Shown: piece by piece, positions 33,016 to 41,194 of the stretch | Layout: each line of letters begins with the position of its first letter | How positions within the stretch are numbered: position 1 is the first letter of the stretch | Assembly: GCA_964497615.1 (NCBI GenBank) | Contig: CAZCEC010000024.1 | Location: 1-64,000 of the forward strand | From: CAZCEC01 sp964497615 | Lineage (GTDB): Bacteria > Chloroflexota > Anaerolineae > Anaerolineales > UBA6663 | Direction of reading: 5' to 3' | Length of the DNA stretch: 64,000 bases | The notes under the pieces: model-generated | Databases searched by the model: none | What the model was told of the DNA's origin: nothing | The model's input: the letters and a program-made list of their open reading frames with translations, nothing else | Made by a program: the position numbers and the translations under genes

Positions 33016-33990
33016 TCACGCCACCTGCAGCAAATCCTTCGTATACGGGTTGTTGCGCTCGCCGTACTGGCGCGTCACCACGGCCAGGTCGCTGGCGGTG
33101 AGCATGCCCGCGCCCAGCAGGGGATAGACCTCGCGCACGACGAAGTTGTGGAAGTTGCCGTGGTCGAACTCGCCCGCGGCCAGCCGCTCCAGGAAGTCGG
33201 CCAGGGCGGCGTCCTTGTCGGCGTAGGTCTTGGGGGCGGGCGCGGGCGGCATGGCCCTGGCCGGGGCCGCGGGTTTGGCGGCGGCGCGGGCAGCGGGGGC
33301 GGGCGCGGTGGCGGCGGGTTTGGCCGCACCGCTTTGCGGCGTCATGACGGACGGGGCCGGGGCGGCGGCAGTGGGTGCGGCGGTGGCGGCAGGAGCCGGG
33401 GCGGCGCCGCCAAAGCGGGCGGCGGCTTCCGCGGCGCGCCGGGCCGCCATCTGCGCGCGGCGCTCCGCGGCGGAGAGCTTGCCCGCGGCGGCGGCATCGC
33501 CGGCCGGGGCTTCGGCGGGCGGGGCTTCGGCGGGCTGACCTACCCCCCCTGCCCCCCCCTCCCGGTCCGGGAAGGGGGGAACGGCCGCGGCGGGTGCGGC
33601 TGTAGCCGGGGCGGCGGAAGGAGCAGATGCGGCAGGCGCTTCACCCCCAAAGCGGGCGGCGGCTTCGGCGGCGCGCTTGGCCGCCATCGCGGCGCGGCGC
33701 TCCGCGGCCGACATCTTCCCCATCGCGGCGGCATCCGGCGCGGGCGCAGCGGCAGCGGGCGGGGCGGCGAGCGTTGGCGCGGGCGCACCGCTTTGCGGCG
33801 TCATGACGGCGGGCTTGTCTTCAGCCTTGGGCGCGGCGGATGTGGGGGCCGGGGCCGGCGCTTCGGCGGGCGCTTCGCCCCCAAACTTGGCGGCGGCTTC
33901 GGCGGCACGCTTGGCGGCAATCATGGCGCGGCGCTCGGCGGCGGACATGCGCCCGGCGGCTTCAGGGTTGGGGGGTTCGTTGCTGGACAT
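33016..33990 (-). CDS. Ala/Pro-rich protein with three basic helical modules
   Basis: 324 residues from ATG 33990, with AGGAGCC upstream. Three copies of a module SAAERRAxMAAKRAAEAAAR followed by FGGEAPA (about residues 16-46, 93-122 and 172-200) are joined by Ala/Pro linkers, two of which contain MTPQSGA. The C-terminal about 75 residues form a separate, non-repetitive domain (KTYADKDAALADFLERLAAG, FDHGNFHNFVVREVYPLLGA, VVTRQYGERNNPYTKDLLQV). Amphipathic basic helices on flexible linkers suggest nucleic acid, membrane or scaffold binding. I do not recognise the family. One linker (PPFPDREGGAGGVGQP) is encoded by an intergenic-type palindrome that has entered the frame. No signal peptide. Confidence 0.75.
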   Translation of the reverse strand: MSSNEPPNPEAAGRMSAAERRAMIAAKRAAEAAAKFGGEAPAEAPAPAPTSAAPKAEDKPAVMTPQSGAPAPTLAAPPAAAAPAPDAAAMGKMSAAERRAAMAAKRAAEAAARFGGEAPAASAPSAAPATAAPAAAVPPFPDREGGAGGVGQPAEAPPAEAPAGDAAAAGKLSAAERRAQMAARRAAEAAARFGGAAPAPAATAAPTAAAPAPSVMTPQSGAAKPAATAPAPAARAAAKPAAPARAMPPAPAPKTYADKDAALADFLERLAAGEFDHGNFHNFVVREVYPLLGAGMLTASDLAVVTRQYGERNNPYTKDLLQVA

Positions 33991-34196
33991 GCAGGCTCCT
34001 GGTTAATCAGTCAAGCGGGCAATTGGCTAAGTGGTCAATTGGTCAGTCGTCAGTCGCCGGTCATCGGCAATCGGTCGCCGGGCGACGCGCGCTGCAAGTG
34101 TACCATTTCTTGGCGGCCACGCGAAAGGGCGGTGCGGTGCGGAGCAGGGCTTTGCCAAAGCCACAAAACGCGAATGCACCCCGGCCAGCCCTAAAT
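33991..34196. other. Gap with short direct repeats
   Basis: TCAGTCAAGCGGGCAATTGG, GGTCAATTGGTCAGTCGTCA and CGGTCATCGGCAATCGGTCG are family G-like near-repeats (34005-34085). No gene seen. Confidence 0.5.
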
Positions 34197-34226
34197 TTGA
34201 CAAGCCTAGTCGTATATAGGTAGAAT
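34197..34226 (+). promoter_or_regulatory. TTGACA-N18-TAGAAT promoter
   Basis: -35 TTGACA 34197-34202 and -10 TAGAAT 34221-34226. Lies about 110 bases upstream of the REC-PAS gene at 34338. Confidence 0.6.
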
Positions 34227-34337
34227 CCTGACTGCTGGCGCAATTGGCCCATGGTCCGCGCAACCAGGGTGACCTGACCCCCACAGGCAGCGCCGCGCGG
34301 CCGGCCCGATCCTGCGCTGGATTCAACAGCCCGCATC

Positions 34338-36968
34338 ATGCCCGCTGCACTCCGCCTGCTGCTGGTTGAGGACAACGAAAGCGATGCCGCGCTGGCCCTG
34401 CACTATCTCCAGCGGCACGGTTTCGACGTGGCCGCCACGCGCGTGGAAGGGGCGGCCGATTTCTCCGCCGCGCTGAACGCCGGGCCGTGGGACGCGGTGC
34501 TGGCCGACTATGCCCTGCCGGGCTTCTCCGCGCCCGAGGCCCTGAGGCTGCTGCACCTCAGCGGCCACGACCTGCCCTTCATCATCCTGTCCGGCGTCAT
34601 TGATGAAGAGCGCGCCGTCGTCAGCCTGCGCGCCGGGGCGCACGACTTCGTCACCAAGGCCAACCTGGCCCGGCTGGGCCCGGCCCTGGAGCGCGAACTG
34701 CGCGCCGCCCAGGACCGGCAGGCCCGCCGCGCCGCCGAGGCCGCCCAGCGCCAGCAGGCCGCCGGCTTCCAACTGCTGTTCCATGACAACCCCCTGCCGA
34801 TGTGGGTGTACGACCCGGACAGCCTGCGCTTTCTGGAAGTCAACCCCGCCGCCGCCGCCCACTACGGCTACACCCGCGCCGAGTGGCTGAGGCTGACCCT
34901 GCGCGACATCCGCCCGGCCGAAGACCAGGACCGGCTGACGGAGAACCTGCGCCGGGCGCGCGCTCGGCCCGACCGCTCCGGCCCATGGCGGCACATCAAG
35001 AAAAACGGCGAGATCATCCTGGTGGAAATCGTCGCCAACGACACCCGGTTCGCCGGGCGGCCGGCGCGGCTGGTGCTGGCGCGCGATATCACCGAGCGCG
35101 TGCGGGCCGAGGCCGCCTTGCGCGAAAGCGAGGACCGCTTCCGCGACCTGGTGGAGAACAGCCGCGACCTGATCTGCACCCACGCCCTGGATGGCCGCAT
35201 CCTGACCGTCAACCCGTGGGCGGCGCACAGCCTGGGCTATGCGCGCGAGGCGGTGGAGGGCCGCAACCTGCGCGAGTTCCTGGTCCCGGAATCCGCCGCC
35301 CAGTTGCCGGGCTACCTGCGCGCCGTCCAACGGCGCGGCGCGGTCCAGGCCGTCATCCAGGTGCGCACGGCGGCGGGGGAGGTGCGCCTCTGGGAGTTTC
35401 ACAGCACCCTGCGCACCGAGGGCGTGGCCGCGCCCATCGTCCGCGGCATGGCCCACGATGTCACCGAGCGCATGCGGGCCGAGGCCGCGCTGTGGGAGTC
35501 CGAGCACAAGTACCGCACCCTGGTCGAGACGGCCGAAGACGTCATCCTCATGTCGGACCTGGACGGCCGGCAGCTTTACCGCAACCCGGCGTTCTACACC
35601 AGCCAGGGCCTGGACCCGCAAGCTCCGGTCGCGGAGGATATTTACGACCGCATCCACCCCGACGACGTGCCCCAACTGCGGGCCGCCCTGGGCCAGATTC
35701 GGGCAGAGGGCACCTTCACCTACGAGTACCGCCTGCGGCACACGCGCGGCCACTGGATGAACCGGCTGGCCCGCTCCACCCTGCTGCGGGATGAGGCCGG
35801 TCAGCCCACCGGCTTCATCACCGTCATCCGCGACATCACCGGCCGCAAGCAGGCCGAGGCGCAAGTCCAGCGCCAGTTGCGGTTCCTCACCGCCCTGCGC
35901 GAGATTGACCGCGCCATCAGCGGCAGCCTGGACCCGCGCCTGAGCCTGACCCTGCTGTTGACGCACACCACCGCCGAGCTGGGCGTGGACGCTGGCGCGG
36001 TGTGGGTGTTCCGCCCGGAGACGCAGACCCTGGAGCGGCTGGTGGAGCGCGGCCTGCGCCCGCGCCCGCCGCACCTGAGCACCCAGCGCCTGGGCGAAGG
36101 CCCGGTGGGGCGCGCGGCGCTGGAGCGCCGGCCGCTGTTCCTGGCGGACCTGAATGCCCCCGAGGCGCAGTCGCGGCTGGTGGAGGCCGCCCTGGCGGAG
36201 GGCTTTGCCAGCCTGCACGCGCTGCCCCTCATCGCCAAGGGGGAGGTGCGCGGGGTGCTGGAAGTCTATCAGCGCCCGCCCGCGCCCGGCGCGCCCCCCC
36301 GCCCGTCCGAGCCCGAGTGGCACGACTTTCTGCACGCGCTGGCCGGTGAGGCCGCCATTGCGCTTGACAATGCCCAACTGTTCGCGGGCTTGCAGCGCGC
36401 CAACATGGACCTGACGGCGGCCTTCGACCGCCTGCTGGAGAGCCTGGCCCGCGCCCTGGACCAGCGCGGCGGCGAGCCGGAGGGCCACAGCCGGCGCGTG
36501 GCCGACCTGGCCGAGGCCCTGGGCCGCGCGCTGAGCCTGAGCGGCGCGGACCTGAGCCATGCGCGGCACGGCGCCCTGCTGCACGACCTGGGCAAGCTGA
36601 GCGTCCCCGAAACCATCCTGTTCAAGCCCGGCCCGCTGACCGAGGCCGAATGGCAGGTGGTGCGCGCGGCGCCGGCCGTGGCCCGCGACCTGCTGTGGCT
36701 GGTGGCGCCCTTACGGCCGGCCGTGGCGGCGGTCCTGAGCCAGCACGAACACTGGGACGGGTCCGGCTACCCGGACGGGCTGAAGGGCGAGCAGATTCCG
36801 CTGCTGGGCCGCCTGTGCGCGGCGGCGAGCGCCTACGCGGCGCTGCAAGCCGAACGGCCGTACCGCGCCGCGCTGACCGCCGGGCAGGCGCGGGCGCACA
36901 TGCAGGCGGGGGCGGGCCAGCAGTTCGACCCGCGGGTGGTGAAGGCGCTGCTGGAGTTGAGGGCGTAG
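34338..36968 (+). CDS. REC-PAS-PAS-PAS-GAF-HD (HD-GYP-like) signalling protein
   Basis: 876 residues from ATG 34338. Receiver domain 1-120 with acidic pocket VEDNESDA, phospho-acceptor Asp57 (VLADYALPG) and Lys107 (DFVTKAN). PAS domains begin near 145 (NPLPMWVYDPDSLRFLEVNP), 264 (ENSRDLICTHALDGRILTVN) and 388 (ETAEDVILMSDLDGRQLYRN). GAF about 520-690. The HD domain about 705-870 has GHSRRVADLAEAL, LLHDLGKLSVPETILFKPG and HEHWDGSGYPDGLKGEQIP. The GYP motif is intact, but the usual HHE is QHE, the His expected after the EW(Q/E) helix is Ala (RAAPAVA), and the D..DA motif reads ASAYAA. So cyclic-di-GMP hydrolysis may be lost or altered. Cytoplasmic; input via phosphorylation and PAS/GAF ligands. 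Confidence 0.9.
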   Translation: MPAALRLLLVEDNESDAALALHYLQRHGFDVAATRVEGAADFSAALNAGPWDAVLADYALPGFSAPEALRLLHLSGHDLPFIILSGVIDEERAVVSLRAGAHDFVTKANLARLGPALERELRAAQDRQARRAAEAAQRQQAAGFQLLFHDNPLPMWVYDPDSLRFLEVNPAAAAHYGYTRAEWLRLTLRDIRPAEDQDRLTENLRRARARPDRSGPWRHIKKNGEIILVEIVANDTRFAGRPARLVLARDITERVRAEAALRESEDRFRDLVENSRDLICTHALDGRILTVNPWAAHSLGYAREAVEGRNLREFLVPESAAQLPGYLRAVQRRGAVQAVIQVRTAAGEVRLWEFHSTLRTEGVAAPIVRGMAHDVTERMRAEAALWESEHKYRTLVETAEDVILMSDLDGRQLYRNPAFYTSQGLDPQAPVAEDIYDRIHPDDVPQLRAALGQIRAEGTFTYEYRLRHTRGHWMNRLARSTLLRDEAGQPTGFITVIRDITGRKQAEAQVQRQLRFLTALREIDRAISGSLDPRLSLTLLLTHTTAELGVDAGAVWVFRPETQTLERLVERGLRPRPPHLSTQRLGEGPVGRAALERRPLFLADLNAPEAQSRLVEAALAEGFASLHALPLIAKGEVRGVLEVYQRPPAPGAPPRPSEPEWHDFLHALAGEAAIALDNAQLFAGLQRANMDLTAAFDRLLESLARALDQRGGEPEGHSRRVADLAEALGRALSLSGADLSHARHGALLHDLGKLSVPETILFKPGPLTEAEWQVVRAAPAVARDLLWLVAPLRPAVAAVLSQHEHWDGSGYPDGLKGEQIPLLGRLCAAASAYAALQAERPYRAALTAGQARAHMQAGAGQQFDPRVVKALLELRA

Positions 36969-36971
36969 CAT

Positions 36972-37212
36972 TTCTAAACCGCTCCCAAGCGTTGGCCTGG
37001 GCTTCAACGTGGTGCCGCTAAAAACCGTGCTGTGGCTGATCTGGGCGACGCCGGTGATGGGGTCGCTGGGCTGGATCGAGTCGCCGGTGCCCAACCAGGT
37101 GCTGGCGATCCTGGGGGCGCACGGGCCGCTGGTGGCGCGGGAGCCGGGGTGGTGGCTGCGGGGGCCGGCGGCCGCGGGCGAAGGGGCCCAGGCGCCGGCC
37201 GGCGGGCGGCGC
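36972..37212. repeat. Partial family B and a possible gene fragment
   Basis: CTAAACCGCTCCCAAGCG and GGTGCCGCTAAAAACCGTG (36975-37030) are a left half of family B. After it a 69-codon open frame (37009-37218) reads TVLWLIWATPVMGSLGWIES and could be a decayed fragment of a membrane protein. I would not call it a gene. Confidence 0.4.
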
Positions 37213-38340
37213 TTATGAAGTTGGGTCCGTGGCGGCCAGGAAGCGCCGCATCGCCTCGGTCAGCGCCTGCCAGGCGGGTTCTTGCTGGGTCACCAGGTGG
37301 TTCTTGCTGTCCAGCGCCACGAATTGGGCCTTGGGAATCAGGGACGCCAGCAGGCGGCCTTCTTCAAAGGGCACCCCTTCATCGCCGCGCGAGTGCAGCA
37401 CCAGGGTGGGGGCGCTCACCTGCGGCGCCAGGGCCCGCACATCCACCTGATGCATCTCGCTCTCCAGGCGCACCGCGTTTTCAGGTGAGACGGAAATGCG
37501 CATCTGGGTCTCCAGCGCCCGCAGCGCGTCGGTGGTGGCCTCCGGAAAGAGCTGCATGGCAAACACCTGACGAAAGGCGGGGTTCTCCCGGCCCCAGCCA
37601 ATCCGCATCAGGCTGATCATCAGCCGCTCTTCTTCCGCTTTTTCAGGCGACAGATCACGCTTCAGCCAGCCGCGGGCATAGCCGCCGTGCAGCACCAGCG
37701 CGCTCACCCGCTCCGGATGGCGCACCGCATACGCCACGGCCACCGGGCAGGCCTGCGACATCGCAAACAGCGGGAAGCGCGGCAGCCCGACGGCGTCCAC
37801 CACCGCTTCCAGATCGCGCACCCAGGCTTCGAAGCTCACATCGGCCACGTCCCAATCGGATAACCCCGAGCCGCGTTCGTCGGCATGGATCAGGGTGTGG
37901 CTGCGGGTCAGTTCCTCCAGCCAATGCCGCCAGACGGGGCTGTTCCAGTCATGCTCCAGGTGGCTCAGAAAGTTGGCAACTTTCACCAGGGGCGGCCCGT
38001 CACCGGCAATCCCAAACGCGAGGCGGGCGCCGTCGAAACTGCGCGTGAAGTAGATGCGCTGCTCCGGGTTCGGGCTGCCGGCCCCGGACGGTTCGCGCTG
38101 GGCCTGGAAGGACGGGGGCGCGGCCGCCTCCGTCGGAACGAGACCCCACAGCCGGGCCTGGGCGATGGCCTGAAGCCGGTTCCGGACCCCCAGCTTGCTG
38201 TAGATGTGGCGGTTGTGCCACTTGACCGTGTTCAGGCTGAGGAACAGCTCATCCGCGATCTGCTGATCCGGCAACCCGCCGGCCAGCCGCTCGATGATCT
38301 GTTTTTCCCGGTCGGTGAAGGGCTCGCTGGGCAGACCCAT
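37213..38340 (-). CDS. LuxR-type HTH fused to alpha/beta hydrolase
   Basis: 375 residues from ATG 38340, chosen for GGAGGAAAGA just upstream (ATG 38352 is in frame). The N-terminus is a LuxR/NarL HTH (FTDREKQIIERLAGGLPDQQ, then LNTVKWHNRHIYSKLGVRNR, residues about 8-58). After a Pro-rich linker comes an alpha/beta hydrolase fold (HTLIHADERGSGLSDWD, nucleophile turn LFAMSQACPVAVAYAVRHPE, Asp in HSRGDEGVPFEEG, His in ALDSKNHLVTQQEP). The elbow MSQA departs from G-x-S-x-G, so the domain may bind rather than cleave a ligand. Divergent from the flavin oxidase gene (127-bp gap), which it may regulate. Confidence 0.85.
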   Translation of the reverse strand: MGLPSEPFTDREKQIIERLAGGLPDQQIADELFLSLNTVKWHNRHIYSKLGVRNRLQAIAQARLWGLVPTEAAAPPSFQAQREPSGAGSPNPEQRIYFTRSFDGARLAFGIAGDGPPLVKVANFLSHLEHDWNSPVWRHWLEELTRSHTLIHADERGSGLSDWDVADVSFEAWVRDLEAVVDAVGLPRFPLFAMSQACPVAVAYAVRHPERVSALVLHGGYARGWLKRDLSPEKAEEERLMISLMRIGWGRENPAFRQVFAMQLFPEATTDALRALETQMRISVSPENAVRLESEMHQVDVRALAPQVSAPTLVLHSRGDEGVPFEEGRLLASLIPKAQFVALDSKNHLVTQQEPAWQALTEAMRRFLAATDPTS

Positions 38341-38466
38341 TCTTTCCTCCATTCCTTCGAATGGCGACAATCACGCCCGCTTCCTCTATGGTGATAGCCA
38401 AGTGTAACGGAACTTGCCCCGGCGGCAAGCAGGTACTGGAGACCTAGGCAGAACAGGAGCAACCCC

Positions 38467-39882
38467 ATGACCACTCAACCGGCCATCGCCACCAGCCCGC
38501 TCGATCAGGCGGCCAGCGGCCTGGCGCGCCAGATGCGCGGCGAACTGATGCGCCCCGGCGACGCGGGCTATGACGCGGCCCGCCGAGTCTATAACGCCAT
38601 GATCGACAAGCGGCCAGCCTTCATCGCGCGCTGCGCCCAGGCCGCCGACGTGCAGGCGGCGGTGAACTTCGGCCGGGAGCACGGCCTGCTGGTGGCCGTG
38701 CGCGGCGGCGGCCACAACGGCGCCGGTCTGGGCACGTGCGACGACGGCCTGGTGATTGACCTGAGCCCGATGCGGGCCGTGCAGGTGGACGCGGCCCGGC
38801 GCGAGGTGCGCGTGGAGGGCGGCTGCACCTGGAACGACGTGGACCAGGCTACGCACCCGTTCGGGCTGGCGGTGCCCACCGGCTTCATCTCCTCCACCGG
38901 CGTGGGCGGGCTGACCCTGGGCGGCGGCCTGGGATACCTCACCCGCCGCTACGGCCTGACCATTGACAACCTGCTGAGCGCGGAGCTGGTGCTGGCCGAT
39001 GGCCGGCAGGTGACCGCCAGCGCCGACGCGCACGCCGATTTGTTTTGGGCGCTGCGCGGCGGCGGCGGCAACTTTGGCGTGGTGACCGCCTTCACGTTCC
39101 GGGGCCAGCCCGCCGGGCCGACCGTCTACGGCGGGCCGATCTTCTGGCCGCTGGAGCACGCCGAGGCGGTGATGCGCTTTTGGCGCGACTGGGTGCTGAC
39201 CGGGCCGGAGGAGCTGAACGGCTGGTTTGGCTTCCACACCGTCCCGCCGGTCGAGATGTTCCCCGCCGAGCATCACCTCCAGCAGATGGCCGTCATCTGC
39301 TGGTGCTACACCGGCCCGCTGGACGAAGCGGAACAGGTCTTCCGGCCGATCCGGGCCTGCGCGCCCGCGGCGATCGATTTTGCCGGCCCCCTCCCCTACC
39401 CGGCCCTGCAAAGCCTGTTCGACGGGCTGTACCCGGCCGGCTTGCAGTGGTATTGGAACGCGGACTTCTTCACGGAGCTAAGCGAGGCGGCCATTGCGCT
39501 GCACGTGCAGCACGCCCGCCAATTGCCCTCGGTGCATTCGACCATGCACCTGTATCCGCTGAGCGGGGCCGCCCAGCGCGTGGGCCGCCACGACACGGCC
39601 TGGAGTTTCCGCGAAGCGAATTTCGCCCAGGTGATCGTGGGCGTGGACCCTGACCCGGCCAACAACCCGCGCACCATTGCCTGGTCGCAGGAATACTGGC
39701 GCGCGCTGCACCCGCACTCGGCCGGGGGCGCCTACGTCAACATGATGATGGAGGAGGGCCAGGCGCGGGTGCAGGCCGCCTACCGCGACAACTATCCGCG
39801 CCTGGCGCGGGTCAAGGCTCAGTACGATCCCAACAACCTGTTCCGGGTGAACCAGAACATCCAGCCCGCGCGGCCCGCCTAG
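38467..39882 (+). CDS. FAD-binding (PCMH/BBE) oxidoreductase
   Basis: 471 residues from ATG 38467, with AACAGGAGCA upstream. The PCMH FAD-binding fold has VRGGGHNGAGLGTCDDGLVI, whose His (about 79) is the usual covalent-flavin ligand, and GVGGLTLGGGLGYLTRRYGL near 138-157, which lacks the second (Cys) ligand of bicovalent members. The end YPRLARVKAQYDPNNLFRVN is the BBE (berberine-bridge) motif. Members oxidise sugars, alkaloids or 6-hydroxynicotine-type substrates with O2. No signal peptide. Divergent LuxR/hydrolase regulator upstream; a very strong hairpin follows. Confidence 0.9.
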   Translation: MTTQPAIATSPLDQAASGLARQMRGELMRPGDAGYDAARRVYNAMIDKRPAFIARCAQAADVQAAVNFGREHGLLVAVRGGGHNGAGLGTCDDGLVIDLSPMRAVQVDAARREVRVEGGCTWNDVDQATHPFGLAVPTGFISSTGVGGLTLGGGLGYLTRRYGLTIDNLLSAELVLADGRQVTASADAHADLFWALRGGGGNFGVVTAFTFRGQPAGPTVYGGPIFWPLEHAEAVMRFWRDWVLTGPEELNGWFGFHTVPPVEMFPAEHHLQQMAVICWCYTGPLDEAEQVFRPIRACAPAAIDFAGPLPYPALQSLFDGLYPAGLQWYWNADFFTELSEAAIALHVQHARQLPSVHSTMHLYPLSGAAQRVGRHDTAWSFREANFAQVIVGVDPDPANNPRTIAWSQEYWRALHPHSAGGAYVNMMMEEGQARVQAAYRDNYPRLARVKAQYDPNNLFRVNQNIQPARPA

Positions 39883-39903
39883 CCGATCGCCCACCGGCTT
39901 GCG

Positions 39904-39944
39904 ATGGACGCAGCGACGCGGCGGTGCCGCGTCGCTGCGTCCAT
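39904..39944 (+). terminator. 19-bp perfect hairpin after the oxidase
   Basis: ATGGACGCAGCGACGCGGC (39904-39922), loop GGT, then its exact inverse complement (39926-39944), 21 bases after the stop. No long T tract; nevertheless the stem is the most stable in the window. Confidence 0.65.
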
Positions 39945-40028
39945 GCGTTTCGCCTGGACCGTGGCCAGGCTGCCAAACCCCACCCGTCCAGCCAACCCCA
40001 GCGCGCCATTGCCCTGGCCGCCGATTCT

Positions 40029-40037
40029 CGCTACACT
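40029..40037 (+). promoter_or_regulatory. -10 TACACT upstream of membrane protein
   Basis: TCGCTACACTACC, 56 bases before ATG 40093; same word as on the minus strand at 5331. Confidence 0.4.
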
Positions 40038-40092
40038 ACCCTCGTCCTTAGCTGAACTTCGTCCTGTTCAGTCGGCGAAAGGAAGCCTGACC

Positions 40093-41034
40093 ATGGCCGC
40101 TCCCAAGACTTGCACGCCCGTCAATCCCGCCGAATTGCCCCAGTGGACGGCCGAAGGCAAATTCTACGCGACGCGCCTGAGGCTCCGAATTCTGATTGCC
40201 CTGGTCGCGATTCTGTGGCTCGTCCTGCTGGGGTGGGTGCTGTTCTACGCACCCATCAACAACGTCTCGGCCGCGGCCCTGGAAGCCGGCGCCAACCTCA
40301 CCCTGGTGCTGGCGCCCGTGGTGGCCGCCGCGGCCGCCGTCGAGCGCACCCTGGAGTCAATCTTCAACGTGATCGAAGGCAGTTGGCGCACCCTGGTGGC
40401 CTACCTGGGGCGCGGCCTGCGCTGGCTCAAGAGCGCCGAGACCGAAGTCAAGCAAGCCCGCCAGTTTCTCGCGGACATTACCGACCGCTACAACGCGGAA
40501 ATGAAAACTATCCCCATCGGCCAGGCCACCGCCGCCGAGTTGGCGCGCGAAGTGCGGATAAAGATCGAGGACGCCAATGCCATGCTGGCGCTGGCGCAGG
40601 TGCGCGTGGCCAAGGCCGAGAAGGAATTGGGCGAGGCCCCCGACTCCGAAAAGTACAAGAGCGCCAAGGTCGCCGCCTCCATCGTGCTCGGCCTGATGCT
40701 CGGCGTCATCGTGGCCGCCTTGGGCCAACTGCAACTGTTCGCCATATTGGGCATCGACGCCGTGCCGGCGCGCATTGACGTGCTCATCACCGGCCTGGTC
40801 ATCGGCAGCGGCTCGTACCCCGTCCATTCCCTCATCGGCATCCTGCAGCAAAGCAAGGACACCCTGGACAGCATCAAGGGCTACTACCAGCGCCTGGCCC
40901 CCAGCCTTCAGGTCACCGCCGAGCGCACGCGCAAATTGGAACCCCCGGCGGTGCCCGGCGGGCCGCCCCAGGTCAGGGACACCCTGGTCGAGACGAGCAC
41001 CGCCCGGAGCCAGGAAGAAGAACCGCCCGCCTAG
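40093..41034 (+). CDS. Membrane protein with central coiled coil, unknown
   Basis: 313 residues from ATG 40093, with AAAGGAAGC upstream. Membrane segments at about 31-52 (LRILIALVAILWLVLLGWVL), 74-90 (VLAPVVAAAAAVER) and 196-222 (VAASIVLGLMLGVIVAALGQ), plus a hydrophobic stretch at about 236-256. Between 100 and 190 lies an amphipathic coiled coil (ETEVKQARQFLADITDRYNA; LALAQVRVAKAEKELGEAPD). The C-terminus is Pro/Glu-rich and polar. No family recognised. The membrane-coil-membrane layout suggests a structural or scaffold role at the cytoplasmic membrane. Confidence 0.8.
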   Translation: MAAPKTCTPVNPAELPQWTAEGKFYATRLRLRILIALVAILWLVLLGWVLFYAPINNVSAAALEAGANLTLVLAPVVAAAAAVERTLESIFNVIEGSWRTLVAYLGRGLRWLKSAETEVKQARQFLADITDRYNAEMKTIPIGQATAAELAREVRIKIEDANAMLALAQVRVAKAEKELGEAPDSEKYKSAKVAASIVLGLMLGVIVAALGQLQLFAILGIDAVPARIDVLITGLVIGSGSYPVHSLIGILQQSKDTLDSIKGYYQRLAPSLQVTAERTRKLEPPAVPGGPPQVRDTLVETSTARSQEEEPPA

Positions 41035-41039
41035 ACGGC

Positions 41040-41194
41040 CAGGCGGGCGGCGACAAGACGATCGGTTCGGTCCTTTAGCGCCAGCGCGCGTGCAACCCCG
41101 TTCCAGGGCAGGCGCGCTCCTACAACAACCGCCCGCGCCTCCCCCGCCCCCATTACCCCTTATGCCCCTTATACCCTTCCCCTGAGTCCCCCGC
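41040..41194. repeat. Family F remnant and family E
   Basis: CCAGCGCGCGTGCAAC and GGCGCGCTCCTACAAC (41080-41126) are a broken family F. ATTACCCCTTATGCCCCTTA, then CCCTGAGTCCCCC is family E (41150-41194). Confidence 0.65.

Noticed and set aside
34323..36584. Long minus-strand open frame opposite the REC-PAS gene
   Set aside because: Antisense GC-rich shadow without domains; the sense frame has five recognisable domains.
37009..37218. 69-codon frame with a hydrophobic start
   Set aside because: Begins inside a family B half, overlaps the stop of the LuxR/hydrolase gene, and has no homologous pattern; at most a decayed fragment.
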